Shown piece after piece: positions 26,422 through 35,757 of a stretch of 64,000 nt of DNA; the first letter of the stretch is position 1; each line of letters begins with the position of its first letter. Below the pieces are notes generated by a model. That model saw only the letters and a list, made by a program, of their open reading frames with translations. It did not search any database and was not told where the DNA came from. The stretch comes from Gluconacetobacter diazotrophicus PA1 5 (GTDB lineage Bacteria; Pseudomonadota; Alphaproteobacteria; Acetobacterales; Acetobacteraceae): the NCBI RefSeq assembly GCF_000021325.1, contig NC_011365.1, forward strand, positions 3,562,001-3,626,000, in the 5' to 3' direction. The position numbers and the translations under genes were made by a program.

Positions 26422-27825
26422 ATGGCCGCACGCACGCTGTTCGACAAGATCTGGGACAGTCATGTCGTCGAACGGCTTGAGGACGGCACGGCCATTCTCT
26501 ACATCGACCGCCACCTGGTGCATGAAGTCACCAGCCCCCAGGCGTTCGAGGGGCTGCGCGCCAGCGGCCGGCGCCTGCGCCGCCCGGACGCCACCATCGC
26601 GGTGGTGGACCATAACGTGCCGACGTCGGACCGTACCCGGCCGATCGAGGAACCGGAAAGCCGCAACCAGGTCGAAACGCTGGAGCGCAATGTCCGGGAA
26701 TTTGGCGTTCCCTATTTCCCGCTGCTGTCCGAACGCCAGGGCATCGTACATGTCGTGGGGCCGGAACAGGGGATTTCGCTGCCTGGCATGACCATCGTCT
26801 GCGGCGACAGCCATACGTCCACCCACGGCGCGCTGGGTGCGCTGGCGTTCGGCATCGGCACGTCCGAGGTCGAGCATGTCATGGCGACCCAGACGCTGCT
26901 CCAGAAGCCCGCGCGGAACATGAAGGTGGTGGTCGAGGGCCCGCTGGGCGCGGGGGTGACGGCCAAGGACGTGATGCTGGCGATCATCGGCCGCATCGGC
27001 ACGGCGGGCGGCACCGGGCATGTGATCGAATTCGCGGGATCGACCATTCGCGGGCTGGACATGGCCGGCCGGATGACGATCTGCAACATGGCGATCGAAG
27101 CCGGCGCCCGCGCCGGCCTGGTCGCGCCCGACCAGACGACGTTCGACTATGTGCGCGGCCGCCCCTTCGCCCCGCAGGGCGAGGCGTTCGACCAGGCGGT
27201 GGCCTGGTGGAAGACGCTGCCTGCGGACGAGGGCGCGCAGTACGACAAGGTCGTCGAATTGCGGGCCGAGGACATTCCGCCGGTCCTGACCTGGGGCACC
27301 AGCCCGGAAACCGTCATTCCGGTGACGGGCACGGTCCCCGATCCGCAGGCCGAGCCCGACGAGGCCCGGCGCGGGCAGATGCGGCGCATGCTGGACTATA
27401 TGGGCCTGCAGGCCGGGCAGCCGATTGCCGGCGTGCCGGTGGATGTCGTCTTCATCGGGTCCTGCACCAACAGCCGGATCGAGGACCTGCGTTCGGCGGC
27501 CGCGGTGGTGGCGGGCCGTCATGTCGCGCCGGGCGTGCGCGCGATGGTGGTGCCTGGTTCGGGCATCGTGAAGGCCCAGGCCGAGCAGGAGGGGCTGGAC
27601 CGCATCTTCCGCGATGCCGGCTTCGAATGGCGCGAGGCAGGCTGTTCGATGTGCCTGGGCATGAACCCGGACAAGCTGACCCCCGGCCAGCGCTGCGCCT
27701 CGACCTCGAACCGCAATTTCGAGGGACGGCAGGGCCCGGGCGGCCGCACCCACCTGCTGTCGCCCGCCATGGCGGCGGCGGCGGCGGTCACGGGACATCT
27801 GACAGACGTGCGGGAGCTGATCTGA
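26422..27825 (+). CDS. leuC: 3-isopropylmalate dehydratase large subunit
   Basis: With LeuD isomerises isopropylmalate in leucine synthesis. 467 residues; the [4Fe-4S] ligands are in [13 protein letters not shown] and [10 protein letters not shown], and the aconitase-type [10 protein letters not shown] and [13 protein letters not shown] motifs are present. ATG 26422 has AAGGAAGAAAGA upstream. leuD follows after 3 bp. Confidence 0.97.
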   Translation: MAARTLFDKIWDSHVVERLEDGTAILYIDRHLVHEVTSPQAFEGLRASGRRLRRPDATIAVVDHNVPTSDRTRPIEEPESRNQVETLERNVREFGVPYFPLLSERQGIVHVVGPEQGISLPGMTIVCGDSHTSTHGALGALAFGIGTSEVEHVMATQTLLQKPARNMKVVVEGPLGAGVTAKDVMLAIIGRIGTAGGTGHVIEFAGSTIRGLDMAGRMTICNMAIEAGARAGLVAPDQTTFDYVRGRPFAPQGEAFDQAVAWWKTLPADEGAQYDKVVELRAEDIPPVLTWGTSPETVIPVTGTVPDPQAEPDEARRGQMRRMLDYMGLQAGQPIAGVPVDVVFIGSCTNSRIEDLRSAAAVVAGRHVAPGVRAMVVPGSGIVKAQAEQEGLDRIFRDAGFEWREAGCSMCLGMNPDKLTPGQRCASTSNRNFEGRQGPGGRTHLLSPAMAAAAAVTGHLTDVRELI

Positions 27826-27828
27826 GCC

Positions 27829-28452
27829 ATGGAGAAATTCACCGTCCTGACCGCGATCGCGGCGCCGCTGCCCGAAGCGAACATCGACACGGACAAGATC
27901 ATTCCCGCCCGGTTCCTGAAGACCACCAAGCGGTCGGGGCTGGGCGTGCATGCCTTCGACGGCATGCGCTACAATCCGGACGGGTCCGAAAAGCCCGATT
28001 TCGTGCTGAACCAGGCGCCCTATCGCCAGGCCGGCATCCTGATCACTTACGACAATCTCGGCTGCGGTTCGTCGCGCGAACATGCGCCGTGGGCGCTGCT
28101 GGATTTCGGCATCCGCTGCGTGATCGCGCCGTCCTTTGCGGATATCTTCTTCAATAACTGCTTCAAGAACGGAATCCTGCCGATCCGGCTGCCGCGCGAG
28201 GTCTGCGACGCGCTGATGGACGATGCGCGGCTGGGCGGCAACGGCCGGCTGACGGTCGATCTGGAACGCCAGGTGGTCATCCGCCCGGACGGCGCCGAAA
28301 TCGCCTTCGAGATCGATCCGCTGCGCCGGCACCTGCTGCTGGAAGGGCTGGACGATATCGGCCAGACCCTGCAGCACGAAGGCGCGATCGACACTTTCGA
28401 GGCCACGCGCGAACGGGCCCAGCCCTGGCAGACGCGGATCGTCATCGACTGA
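27829..28452 (+). CDS. leuD: 3-isopropylmalate dehydratase small subunit
   Basis: 207 residues with the swivelling-domain motifs [32 protein letters not shown] and [17 protein letters not shown]. It completes the LeuCD enzyme and is cotranscribed with leuC. Confidence 0.97.
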   Translation: MEKFTVLTAIAAPLPEANIDTDKIIPARFLKTTKRSGLGVHAFDGMRYNPDGSEKPDFVLNQAPYRQAGILITYDNLGCGSSREHAPWALLDFGIRCVIAPSFADIFFNNCFKNGILPIRLPREVCDALMDDARLGGNGRLTVDLERQVVIRPDGAEIAFEIDPLRRHLLLEGLDDIGQTLQHEGAIDTFEATRERAQPWQTRIVID

Positions 28453-28485
28453 CGCCGCACCCGTCGTCACTACTGGAAGACCGAG

Positions 28486-29598
28486 ATGACCGTTACCAAG
28501 AAGCTCCTTGTCCTGCCCGGAGACGGGATCGGCCCCGAGATCATGCACGAAGTCGCGCGGGTCGTGGCGTGGATGAGCCGCACGCGCGGCATCGTCTTCG
28601 ACATTTCCGAGGACCTGGTCGGTGGCGCGTCGCTGGCGGTGCATGGCGTGCCGATTCGTGACGAGGTGATCGCGGCGGCGAAGGCGGCCGACGCGGTGCT
28701 GTTCGGTTCGGTCGGCGATCCGAAATGGGCGTCGGCCGGTTTCGACCGCCGCCCGGAAATCGCGATCCTGAAACTGCGCCAGGAACTGGGACTGTTCGCC
28801 AACCTGCGTCCGGCCAAGGTGTTCGACGCGCTGGTCGATTCCAGCACGCTGAAGCCGGAGGTCGTGGCCGGGCTGGATATCATGATCGTGCGCGAAACCG
28901 TGGGCGGCATCTATTTCGGCGAGCCGCGCGGGATCGAGACCCTGCCCGACGGCACGAAGCGCGGCATCAACACGGAAGTCTACACCACGGCGGAAATCGA
29001 GCGCGTCGCCCGCGTCGCCTTCGACCTGGCGCGGCAGCGCGGCAATCGCGTCTGCTCGGTCGAAAAATGCAACGTGATGGAAAGCGGCCTGTTGTGGAAA
29101 GAGGTCGTGACCGACCTGCACGCGCGCGAGTACGCGGATGTCGAACTCAGCCACATGCTGGCGGATAATTGCGCGATGCAGATGGTGCGCAACCCGCGCC
29201 AGTTCGACGTGATCGTGACCGGCAACTTGTTCGGCGACCTGCTGTCCGACCTGGCGTCGATGCTGACCGGCAGCCTGGGCATGCTGCCCTCCGCCACGCT
29301 GGGCGCGGTGGACGCCGCCGGCCGCCGGCCCGCGCTGTATGAACCCATCCACGGCAGCGCGCCCGACATCGCGGGCAAGGGCATCGCGAATCCGCTGGCG
29401 CAGATCCTCTCGTTCTCGATGCTGCTGCGCTATTCCTTCGCGATGGAGGCCGAGGCCGCGCTGATCGAAAAGGCGGTCGCCAACGTCCTGGCCAGCGGCC
29501 TGCGCACCGCCGACATCATGAGCCCCGGCATGGCCCCGGTCAGCACCGCTGTCATGGGCGAGGCCGTGGTGCGCGAACTCGACAAACTGAACGGCTGA
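28486..29598 (+). CDS. leuB: 3-isopropylmalate dehydrogenase
   Basis: NAD-dependent oxidative decarboxylation of isopropylmalate. 370 residues with [38 protein letters not shown] and the NAD-binding [18 protein letters not shown]. The leuCDB run lacks leuA, which must lie elsewhere. A strong terminator follows. Confidence 0.97.
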   Translation: MTVTKKLLVLPGDGIGPEIMHEVARVVAWMSRTRGIVFDISEDLVGGASLAVHGVPIRDEVIAAAKAADAVLFGSVGDPKWASAGFDRRPEIAILKLRQELGLFANLRPAKVFDALVDSSTLKPEVVAGLDIMIVRETVGGIYFGEPRGIETLPDGTKRGINTEVYTTAEIERVARVAFDLARQRGNRVCSVEKCNVMESGLLWKEVVTDLHAREYADVELSHMLADNCAMQMVRNPRQFDVIVTGNLFGDLLSDLASMLTGSLGMLPSATLGAVDAAGRRPALYEPIHGSAPDIAGKGIANPLAQILSFSMLLRYSFAMEAEAALIEKAVANVLASGLRTADIMSPGMAPVSTAVMGEAVVRELDKLNG

Positions 29599-29608
29599 GG
29601 CTGTTCCC

Positions 29609-29636
29609 GCCGGGCCCGGACAGGGCCCGGCCTTTT
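29609..29636 (+). terminator. rho-independent terminator of the leu operon
   Basis: GCCGGGCCC and GGGCCCGGC form a 9-bp stem with a 5-base loop, followed by CTTTT. Confidence 0.85.
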
Positions 29637-29654
29637 GGGACAACAGATATGGAA

Positions 29655-29683
29655 AAGGCCGGCATCCCCAGGATGCCGGCCTT
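29655..29683 (-). terminator. terminator of rpsU, probably bidirectional
   Basis: A perfect 13-bp stem (AAGGCCGGCATCC with its complement, 3-base loop). On the minus strand it is followed by TTTTCC, so it ends rpsU; on the plus strand CTTTCTG follows. Confidence 0.8.
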
Positions 29684-29712
29684 TCTGATTCGGACTGACC
29701 CGGAGGGGCAGA

Positions 29713-29916
29713 TTAGAACCCTTCGCGCTCCAGGCGCTTGCGCTCCATCTTGCGGGCGCGGCGCACAGCTTCGGCAGCCTCGCGCGCCTTGCGCTCGGAC
29801 GGCTTTTCGTAGTGGCGACGCAGCTTCATTTCACGGAAGATGCCTTCACGCTGCATCTTCTTCTTGAGCGCCTTGAGAGCCTGGTCGACATTGTTGTCGC
29901 GAACGAGAACCTGCAC
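29713..29916 (-). CDS. rpsU: 30S ribosomal protein S21
   Basis: 67 residues starting [20 protein letters not shown] with the basic [16 protein letters not shown] centre. Standard S21. It is divergent from the def-COQ9 pair, an arrangement conserved in alphaproteobacteria. Confidence 0.97.
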   Translation of the reverse strand: MQVLVRDNNVDQALKALKKKMQREGIFREMKLRRHYEKPSERKAREAAEAVRRARKMERKRLEREGF

Positions 29917-30133
29917 TTGGTCGTCAACTCCTGTTTGTGGCTGTCCTGATCGGCCACGAAATCCGTCATGGCGGGATGACCGCCCAAGGCCCAGCCCTGC
30001 ATGCGATTCCCGAGTGGGGCGGACCTATAACATGGGCTTCGCGGAAAACACAAATCATTCCGCCCGTTTCCCGCAGGAAGCGGCCAGACTATTTTAGAGG
30101 CCCTGCTTTACCGGCGAAGGACGGCTACAGACC

Positions 30134-30664
30134 ATGACCCTGCTCAAGATTGCCCGGATGGGCCATCCCGTGCTGCTGCGCCGCGCGGACGAGGTCGCGG
30201 ACCCCACCGCGCCCGACATCGCGCGCCTGATCGACGACATGATCGAGACGATGGAGGACGCGCGCGGCGCGGGCCTGGCGGCGCCGCAGGTCCATGTCTC
30301 GCTGCGGCTGTTCGTCTACCGCGTGCCGGCCGAACGCAGCGCCGGAGGGGACGATCCGCCCCGTGAGACCAGCGTGCTGATCAATCCCGTCCTCAGCCTC
30401 GTGGATGACGAGATGGCGTTGCGGCCCGAGGGCTGCCTGTCGATTCCCGGCCTGCGCGGCATGGTGCCCCGGCATGTCCGCATCGCCTATTCCGGCCTGG
30501 ACCGGGCAGGGCAGGCGGTGCAGGGCGTCGCGTCGGGTTTCCTGGCGAACGTGCTACAGCATGAATACGATCACCTGGACGGTATTCTCTACCCGATGCG
30601 GATGACCGATCTGGGGCAGATGGGATTCGACGAGGAAATCGGACGATACGGAGTACGCACATGA
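30134..30664 (+). CDS. def: peptide deformylase
   Basis: Removes the formyl group from nascent proteins. 176 residues with all three motifs: GAGLAAPQ (residues 45-52), EGCLS (99-103) and QHEYDH (142-147), giving Cys101, His143 and His147 as metal ligands and Glu144 as catalyst. A longer loop (PAERSAGGDDPPRE) lies between motifs 1 and 2. As this copy is not next to fmt, it may be one of two deformylases. It overlaps the COQ9 gene by 4 bp. Confidence 0.93.
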   Translation: MTLLKIARMGHPVLLRRADEVADPTAPDIARLIDDMIETMEDARGAGLAAPQVHVSLRLFVYRVPAERSAGGDDPPRETSVLINPVLSLVDDEMALRPEGCLSIPGLRGMVPRHVRIAYSGLDRAGQAVQGVASGFLANVLQHEYDHLDGILYPMRMTDLGQMGFDEEIGRYGVRT

Positions 30665-31305
30665 TCGTGAAGCGATGCGCCAGCGGCCTGGCGGCCCGGC
30701 TGGCAGGATGCGCCGCCGCCTGCGCCCTTCCGGGGCGGCCGGAACGCAGCGCGGCGCGTGACGCGGCCCTGGCCCGCATGGGCGACGTGGCGGGCCAGCG
30801 CGGATGGGGCATGGACGTGTTGCGCGACGTCGCCGGAGCGGATGCCGACCTGCTGTTTCCCGGCGGCCCGGCGGATCTGGTCGAGTCCTGGTTCGACCAT
30901 GCCGACCGCGCGATGATCGAGGCCGCGCATGGCCTGGACGAACCACGCCTCAGCCGCCGGGTGCGCGCGGTCATCCTGCTGCGGCTGGACAGGGTCACGC
31001 CCGACCGCGCGGCGGTGCGCCGGGCGCTGGGCGTGCTGGTGACGCCCGGCCATGGCGCGGCGCTGGCGCGCACCATGGTACGGACGGTCGATGCGATCTG
31101 GGAGGCCGCGGGCGACCGCGCGACCGGGGTCACCCGCCAGACCAAGCGCATGACCCTGGGCACGATCTATGCGCAGGTGCTGCTGTTCTGGCTGGCGCGG
31201 GGCGATGACCGGGCCGCGGTTGCGGACTTCCTGGACCGGCGGCTGGCCGCTGTTGCACGATTCGGCCGGCTGAAGCAGCGCATGATGGCGCGGCGGGCCG
31301 CCTGA
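30661..31305 (+). CDS. COQ9 family protein (rpsU-divergent)
   Basis: Ubiquinone-biosynthesis accessory protein of the COQ9 family, known in alphaproteobacteria as the rpsU-divergently transcribed protein. 214 residues, mostly helical; the N-terminal TetR-like part is followed by the family core LVESWFDHADRAMIEAA, VRAVILLRLD and the tryptophan-containing MVRTVDAIWEAAGD. In eukaryotes COQ9 binds lipids and aids COQ7; the bacterial role is inferred. Translationally coupled to def. Confidence 0.88.
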   Translation: MIVKRCASGLAARLAGCAAACALPGRPERSAARDAALARMGDVAGQRGWGMDVLRDVAGADADLLFPGGPADLVESWFDHADRAMIEAAHGLDEPRLSRRVRAVILLRLDRVTPDRAAVRRALGVLVTPGHGAALARTMVRTVDAIWEAAGDRATGVTRQTKRMTLGTIYAQVLLFWLARGDDRAAVADFLDRRLAAVARFGRLKQRMMARRAA

Positions 31306-31318
31306 GCGGACGGGGAAC

Positions 31319-31870
31319 GTGGCGAACGAATCCAAGGCGCCGGCGCGGCGACCCGGCGGCGCGGCGGCGGGGTCCGGCCTGCTGTTCCTGCGCGAGGAGG
31401 AGATGCGCCAGGCGCAGGAATTGATGGGCCTGGCATGGCGCGATTTTGGCGCGGTGGTCGATCCGGTGCTGGAGGGGCTGGGGCTGGGCCGCGCGCATCA
31501 CCGGGTCCTGCAACTGGTGGGCCACCACCCGGGCATTGCCGTCGGCGCGCTGCTGGACCTGCTGGGAATCACCAAGCAGAGCCTGGGCCGCGTCCTGGCC
31601 GACCTGCAATCGCGCGGCTATGTCACGCAGGAAGTGGGCCGGCGGGACCGCAGGTTGCGCCTGTTGCACCTGACCGAATCCGGCGCTGCGGTGGAACGCC
31701 AGTTGTTCGATCTGCAGCGCGAGAAGCTGATGGGCGTCTACCGCGATGCGGGGGCGGCGGCGATCGAGGGGTTTCGCCGCGTCATGCAGGGCCTTATGGA
31801 CGACAGGACGCGCCGCGTGCTGGACAGCGTCAATGCTGCGACCGAGCGTACACGCCGAGGCAGGACATGA
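31319..31870 (+). CDS. petP: MarR family regulator (PetP-like)
   Basis: 183 residues with a winged-helix MarR domain: LQLVGHHPGIAVGALLDLLGITKQSLGRVLADLQSRGYV and wing GRRDRRLRLLHLTESG. GTG 31319 has GGGGAAC upstream. The pair of a MarR-type gene directly before an OmpR-type regulator matches petP-petR of Rhodobacter, which was found through cytochrome bc1 mutants; the symbol is given on synteny and family, not proven function. Confidence 0.8.
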   Translation: MANESKAPARRPGGAAAGSGLLFLREEEMRQAQELMGLAWRDFGAVVDPVLEGLGLGRAHHRVLQLVGHHPGIAVGALLDLLGITKQSLGRVLADLQSRGYVTQEVGRRDRRLRLLHLTESGAAVERQLFDLQREKLMGVYRDAGAAAIEGFRRVMQGLMDDRTRRVLDSVNAATERTRRGRT

Positions 31871-31886
31871 GCCGGGACAGGATGTG

Positions 31887-32621
31887 ATGGGTACGGACGG
31901 ACGGGACAACGCGGTGCGGGACGGGTCGATCGCCGGGGCGCATATTCTGGTGGTGGATGACGATCCGCGCCTGCGCCGCCTGCTGCAACGCTACCTGACC
32001 GAGCAGGGGTTTCGCATCAGCGCCGCCGCGTCGGCGGCCGAGGCCCGGCAGGTGCTGGGCTTCATGCAGCCCGACGCGATGGTGCTGGACGTGACCATGC
32101 CCGGCGAGAACGGACTGCTGCTGACCCGCGCCCTGCGGCAGGAGGGGCAGGACCTGCCGATCCTGCTGCTGACCGCGCGCGGCGAGCCCGAGGACCGCAT
32201 TACCGGGCTGGAGGCCGGGGCCGACGATTACCTGGGCAAGCCCTTCGAGCCGCGCGAACTGCTGCTGCGGCTGAAGGCGCATCTGCGGCGGTTCGCGCCG
32301 CCGCCGCCGTCGGACAATCTGCGCGTGGTCCGGCTGGGCGGGCTGGAATTCGACCCGGCACGGGGCCTGCTGTCGGGTCCCGAGGGCAGCGTCCACCTGA
32401 CGGGGGGCGAGATCGCGCTGCTGACCGTGCTGGCGCGCCGCCCCAACGAGACCCTGTCGCGCGACGAGATCGCCCGGGTGCTGGACATGGAGGAAATCGG
32501 CGAGCGCGCGGTGGACGTGCAGGTGACGCGCCTGCGCCGCCGGATCGAGCCCGACCCGCGTGAACCCCGATTCCTCCAGACCGTGCGCGGCAAGGGCTAT
32601 GTGCTGAAGCCCGGGCTGTGA
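31887..32621 (+). CDS. petR: OmpR-type response regulator (PetR-like)
   Basis: 244 residues. Receiver domain with VVDDDPRLRR, phospho-acceptor Asp68 in MVLDVTMPGENG, Thr in LLLTARG and Lys in YLGKPFEP; C-terminal winged helix with VDVQVTRLRRRIEPDPREPRFLQTVRGKGYVL. ATG 31887 has GGGACAGG upstream. Second gene of the petP-petR pair and overlapped at its stop by the histidine kinase gene (GTGA). Confidence 0.88.
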   Translation: MGTDGRDNAVRDGSIAGAHILVVDDDPRLRRLLQRYLTEQGFRISAAASAAEARQVLGFMQPDAMVLDVTMPGENGLLLTRALRQEGQDLPILLLTARGEPEDRITGLEAGADDYLGKPFEPRELLLRLKAHLRRFAPPPPSDNLRVVRLGGLEFDPARGLLSGPEGSVHLTGGEIALLTVLARRPNETLSRDEIARVLDMEEIGERAVDVQVTRLRRRIEPDPREPRFLQTVRGKGYVLKPGL

Positions 32622-34021
32622 CGGCCGGCGGCGCCAACGGCGGCGTGGGGAGGGACAAGCCATCCTCGCCCATGGCGTGGCTGCGCCGCCGGATGGACCG
32701 GCCGGTGCGCCGGGTCCTGCCGCGTTCCCTGCTGGGGCGGACCCTGCTGATCGTGTTGATCCCGCTGGTCGTGACGCAGGGGATCTCGCTGGAACTGTTT
32801 TACGGCAATTACCTGCAGGTCGTCTCGCGCCGCATGTCGGGCAGCGTCGCGGCGGACATCGTCCTGACGCTGGACCTGATGGGGCGGTATCACGCGGCCG
32901 GCGACCGGGCCTGGATCATGCGGCGGGTGCGTGAGCGCACGCAGCTGGACATGATCTGGAATCCGGGTCAGCGCCTGGACCGGACGGGATCGACCCACGT
33001 GCTGGGACCGATGGACGAGGATCTGGCCCAGGCGCTGGAGACGTCGATCGGCCGGCCCGCCTTCATCGACTGGATCGACGACCCGCACACCGTTCGTATC
33101 CGCATCCAGATGCCCGACGGGGTGCTGGATGTCGGCGCCCCGCGCAAGCGGCTGGATGTCGCGCCGATCTGGCTGTTCGTCGTCTGGACGGTGGGCAGCA
33201 CGCTGCTGCTGTTCCTGGTTGCCAGCGTGTTCATGCGCAACCAGGTCCGTGCCATTCGTCGTCTGGCCCGCGCGGCGGAATTGTTCGGGCTGGGCCGCGA
33301 CACCGGGCCCATCCGTCCCGAAGGCGCGCAGGAGGTACGCAAGGCGGCCGTCGCCTTCAACCGCATGCAGGACCGCATCTTCCGCTTCGTGGCGCAGCGC
33401 ACCGCCGTCCTGGCGGGCGTGTCGCACGACCTGCGCACGCCGCTGACCCGGCTGCGGCTTTCGCTGGCCATGATCCCGCACCAGGGCGCGATCGATGCCG
33501 AAATGCTCCGCGCCGACGTGGCGGACATGATCGGCGACATCGCGGAAATGGAGCGCATGATCGAAAGCTACCTGTCCTTCGCGCGGGGCGAGGGGGCCGA
33601 GACACCGGTCGCGGTCGATGTCGGCGCATTGCTGGACGAGACCGCCGCCGCCTTCCGCAGGGCGGGCGGCACCGTCCTGTCGATCTCGCTGCCTGCGCCG
33701 GTCGAGGCCACGCTGCGGCCCGATGCCTTCCGCCGGGTGCTGGACAACGTCATGCAGAACGCGCGCCGCCATGGCGGCCGCGTCGCCCTCAGTGCCAGCC
33801 GCGATGGACGCGGCATCGTCGTCTGCATCGATGATGACGGACCGGGAATCCAGACGGACCGGCTGGAGACGGTCTTTCGCCCATTCGAAAGCGGACAGAA
33901 CGGGGGAACCGGCCTGGGGCTGACGATCTCACGCGATATCGTGCGCGCCCATGGCGGGGACATCACCCTGCAGCCCAGCCGCCTGGGCGGCCTTCAGGTC
34001 AGGATCATACTGCCCGTATAG
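32618..34021 (+). CDS. sensor histidine kinase (EnvZ-like)
   Basis: 467 residues: membrane helix ~41-62, periplasmic domain ~63-182, membrane helix ~183-205, HAMP ~206-258, DHp with His270 in VSHDLRTPLTRLRLSL, and an ATPase domain with DNVMQNARRHGG (N box), DDDGPGI (G1) and GGTGLGLTIS (G2). GTG 32618 overlaps the regulator's stop codon, so the two form a two-component system. Both kinase and regulator look intact. The signal is unknown. Confidence 0.93.
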   Translation: MTAGGANGGVGRDKPSSPMAWLRRRMDRPVRRVLPRSLLGRTLLIVLIPLVVTQGISLELFYGNYLQVVSRRMSGSVAADIVLTLDLMGRYHAAGDRAWIMRRVRERTQLDMIWNPGQRLDRTGSTHVLGPMDEDLAQALETSIGRPAFIDWIDDPHTVRIRIQMPDGVLDVGAPRKRLDVAPIWLFVVWTVGSTLLLFLVASVFMRNQVRAIRRLARAAELFGLGRDTGPIRPEGAQEVRKAAVAFNRMQDRIFRFVAQRTAVLAGVSHDLRTPLTRLRLSLAMIPHQGAIDAEMLRADVADMIGDIAEMERMIESYLSFARGEGAETPVAVDVGALLDETAAAFRRAGGTVLSISLPAPVEATLRPDAFRRVLDNVMQNARRHGGRVALSASRDGRGIVVCIDDDGPGIQTDRLETVFRPFESGQNGGTGLGLTISRDIVRAHGGDITLQPSRLGGLQVRIILPV

Positions 34022-34029
34022 GGCCGCCG

Positions 34030-34599
34030 TCAGGGGAGGGAGTTGCCCGTGCCCCCGTGGCCCGGTCCGCTGTTGAAGCCCATCGGGCCGGTGCTGCCGC
34101 CGAAGGTGCTGTTCAGGTTGCTCATCGGGTTGTAGCGGCCGACATTGCCCAGGATCTGCTGGACGATGTTGATCCGGGTGCCCGGGGTCGGGGTCACGTC
34201 CGGGCTCATGGTCACGGGGCGCGCGTTCTTGAGGTTCAGCGTCCGCAGGTTGCGCAGCACGCCGCCATTGTCGAAGTTCAGGACCACGACATCCTGCTTC
34301 CGGATGCCCGGAAAGCTGATCGGGACGTAGACGGTTTCCATGGAGATATAGATCCATGTGTTGTCGTCGAACGTCGCGTGCGTCGTCGGCGACCCCAGCA
34401 GGTCCATGACGTCAGAACGCGTGCTGACCCCCGGCTTGAGCTGGGCATAATCGTCCGGCTCGACCAGCGATCCGCGCGGCACCGGCCGCGACAGGAAGAC
34501 CGAGCACCCGGACAGCAGCAGTCCCATTCCGATGACGGCGCAAGGCAGCAGGCGCCTGATGGGGCGGGAAGTCGGCGTCGTGTCCGAAGATGACCGCAT
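34030..34599 (-). CDS. bamE: outer membrane assembly lipoprotein BamE (SmpA/OmlA)
   Basis: 189 residues: lipoprotein signal with LLLSGC (Cys32), then the BamE fold with YAQLKPGVSTRSDVMDLLGSPT and WIYISMETVY. The C-terminal ~40 residues are a Gly/Asn/Ser-rich tail (NSTFGGSTGPMGFNSGPGHG) beyond the usual domain. Component of the BAM complex that inserts beta-barrel proteins. It is convergent with the histidine kinase gene and divergent from yceD. Confidence 0.9.
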   Translation of the reverse strand: MRSSSDTTPTSRPIRRLLPCAVIGMGLLLSGCSVFLSRPVPRGSLVEPDDYAQLKPGVSTRSDVMDLLGSPTTHATFDDNTWIYISMETVYVPISFPGIRKQDVVVLNFDNGGVLRNLRTLNLKNARPVTMSPDVTPTPGTRINIVQQILGNVGRYNPMSNLNSTFGGSTGPMGFNSGPGHGGTGNSLP

Positions 34600-34745
34600 G
34601 GCCTGAAGGGCGTCCTGATCCGGGAAAAACTCCTCTGTCGGGTGCCTGATTGGGGTGGCGAAGTCAATTCTTCATCGCCATACATGAGTGAATATCATGT
34701 GGATTGCGGGCCGCGCGCGGATCGCCGCTAAGGAGCAGGAACGGA

Positions 34746-35291
34746 ATGGAGGCGGAATTTTCCCGCAAGGTGGCGGTGGGCCGAATCGCGGCGTCGGGCA
34801 AGGAAGTGACCATCGAGGCCGAAAAGGCGGAACGCGTCGCCCTGGCCAGGCGCCTGGGCCTGCCGGCCGTCCACGCGCTGTCCTGCCGCTATCGCCTGAC
34901 GCCGGGTCGGCAGGGCGAGGTCCTGGCCGAAGGCTGGCTGACCGCGGAGGTGGAACAGGTCTGCGTGGTCACGACCGACCATTTCACCGACGTGCTGGCC
35001 GAAAATTTCACGGCGCGCTTCGTCCCCGCCGAACGGTTCCGCGAGGACGAGGACCTGGACCCCGAGGCGATCGACGAGATCCCCTACGAACGGGACATGA
35101 TCGACCTGGGGGAACTGGCGGCCGAGGAACTGTCGCTGGTGCTGGCCCCCTATCCGCGCGCGCCGGGTAGCGTGCTGCCCGAGGGCGTGGGGCATGTCGA
35201 CGCGCCGCCGGCCAATCCCGAGGACGAGGAGGAGGGCGCCCGTCCATCGCCCTTCGCCGCCCTCGCGGCCCTGAAAAAGGGGTCGCATTAG
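34746..35291 (+). CDS. yceD: YceD family protein (DUF177)
   Basis: 181 residues with the DUF177 core: LSCRYRLTPGRQGEVLAEGWLTAEVEQVCVVTTDHF and acidic DEIPYERDMIDLGELAAEELSLVL. It regularly precedes rpmF and is linked to 23S rRNA or ribosome maturation in plants and bacteria. Only one cysteine remains at the site where some members have a CxxC pair. ATG 34746 has AAGGAGCAGG upstream. Confidence 0.88.
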   Translation: MEAEFSRKVAVGRIAASGKEVTIEAEKAERVALARRLGLPAVHALSCRYRLTPGRQGEVLAEGWLTAEVEQVCVVTTDHFTDVLAENFTARFVPAERFREDEDLDPEAIDEIPYERDMIDLGELAAEELSLVLAPYPRAPGSVLPEGVGHVDAPPANPEDEEEGARPSPFAALAALKKGSH

Positions 35292-35323
35292 GCAGGGGGA
35301 AAGAGGGGTTGGGAGAACATGCC

Positions 35324-35352
35324 TTGCGGAATGTGTTCCTGTCTGCTAGAGG
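35324..35352 (+). promoter_or_regulatory. candidate promoter of rpmF
   Basis: TTGCGG (-35) and TAGAGG (-10) with 17-bp spacing. A stem with one bulge (ATCGGGGTCC with GGACCCGAT, 35377-35399) follows in the presumed leader. Confidence 0.35.
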
Positions 35353-35429
35353 CGCCCCCTCAATTATCGATAACTGATCGGGGTCCAGCCGGACCCGATT
35401 AAGATCCCAGATCGGAGGGGCCCGGGCCC

Positions 35430-35633
35430 ATGGCTGTACCCAAGAGAAAAACCTCGCCGTCCCGTCGCGGCATGCGCCGCAGCCACGAGGCGCTGAGCGT
35501 CCAGGCCCATGCGGAATGCGCGAACTGCGGCGAACTGAAGCGCCCGCATCACGTCTGCAGCCATTGCGGTCATTATGACGGCCGTGAAGTCGTTGCCGCC
35601 GGCAAGACGCTGAAGACCGCTGTCCGGGCCTGA
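35430..35633 (+). CDS. rpmF: 50S ribosomal protein L32
   Basis: 67 residues, start [19 protein letters not shown], and a four-cysteine zinc site (CANC and CSHC), so the zinc-binding (C+) form. First gene of rpmF-plsX-fabH-ihfA. Confidence 0.97.
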   Translation: MAVPKRKTSPSRRGMRRSHEALSVQAHAECANCGELKRPHHVCSHCGHYDGREVVAAGKTLKTAVRA

Positions 35634-35757
35634 CCCGACAGCGCATGGTCATGCGGAGGAAATGGCGTGGTCCGGGTAAGAGCGGGCCGTGCCGTTTCAT
35701 GCGACACGATCCCGTGACCGCCTTGCGTATTTGGTGTACTCCCGGCAGAAGGCAGGC

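Noticed and set aside
25672-29643. 1323-codon minus-strand open frame opposite trmD, rplS and leuCDB
   Set aside because: Mirror of high-GC coding sequence, no domain, no ribosome site, and entirely antisense to five certain genes.
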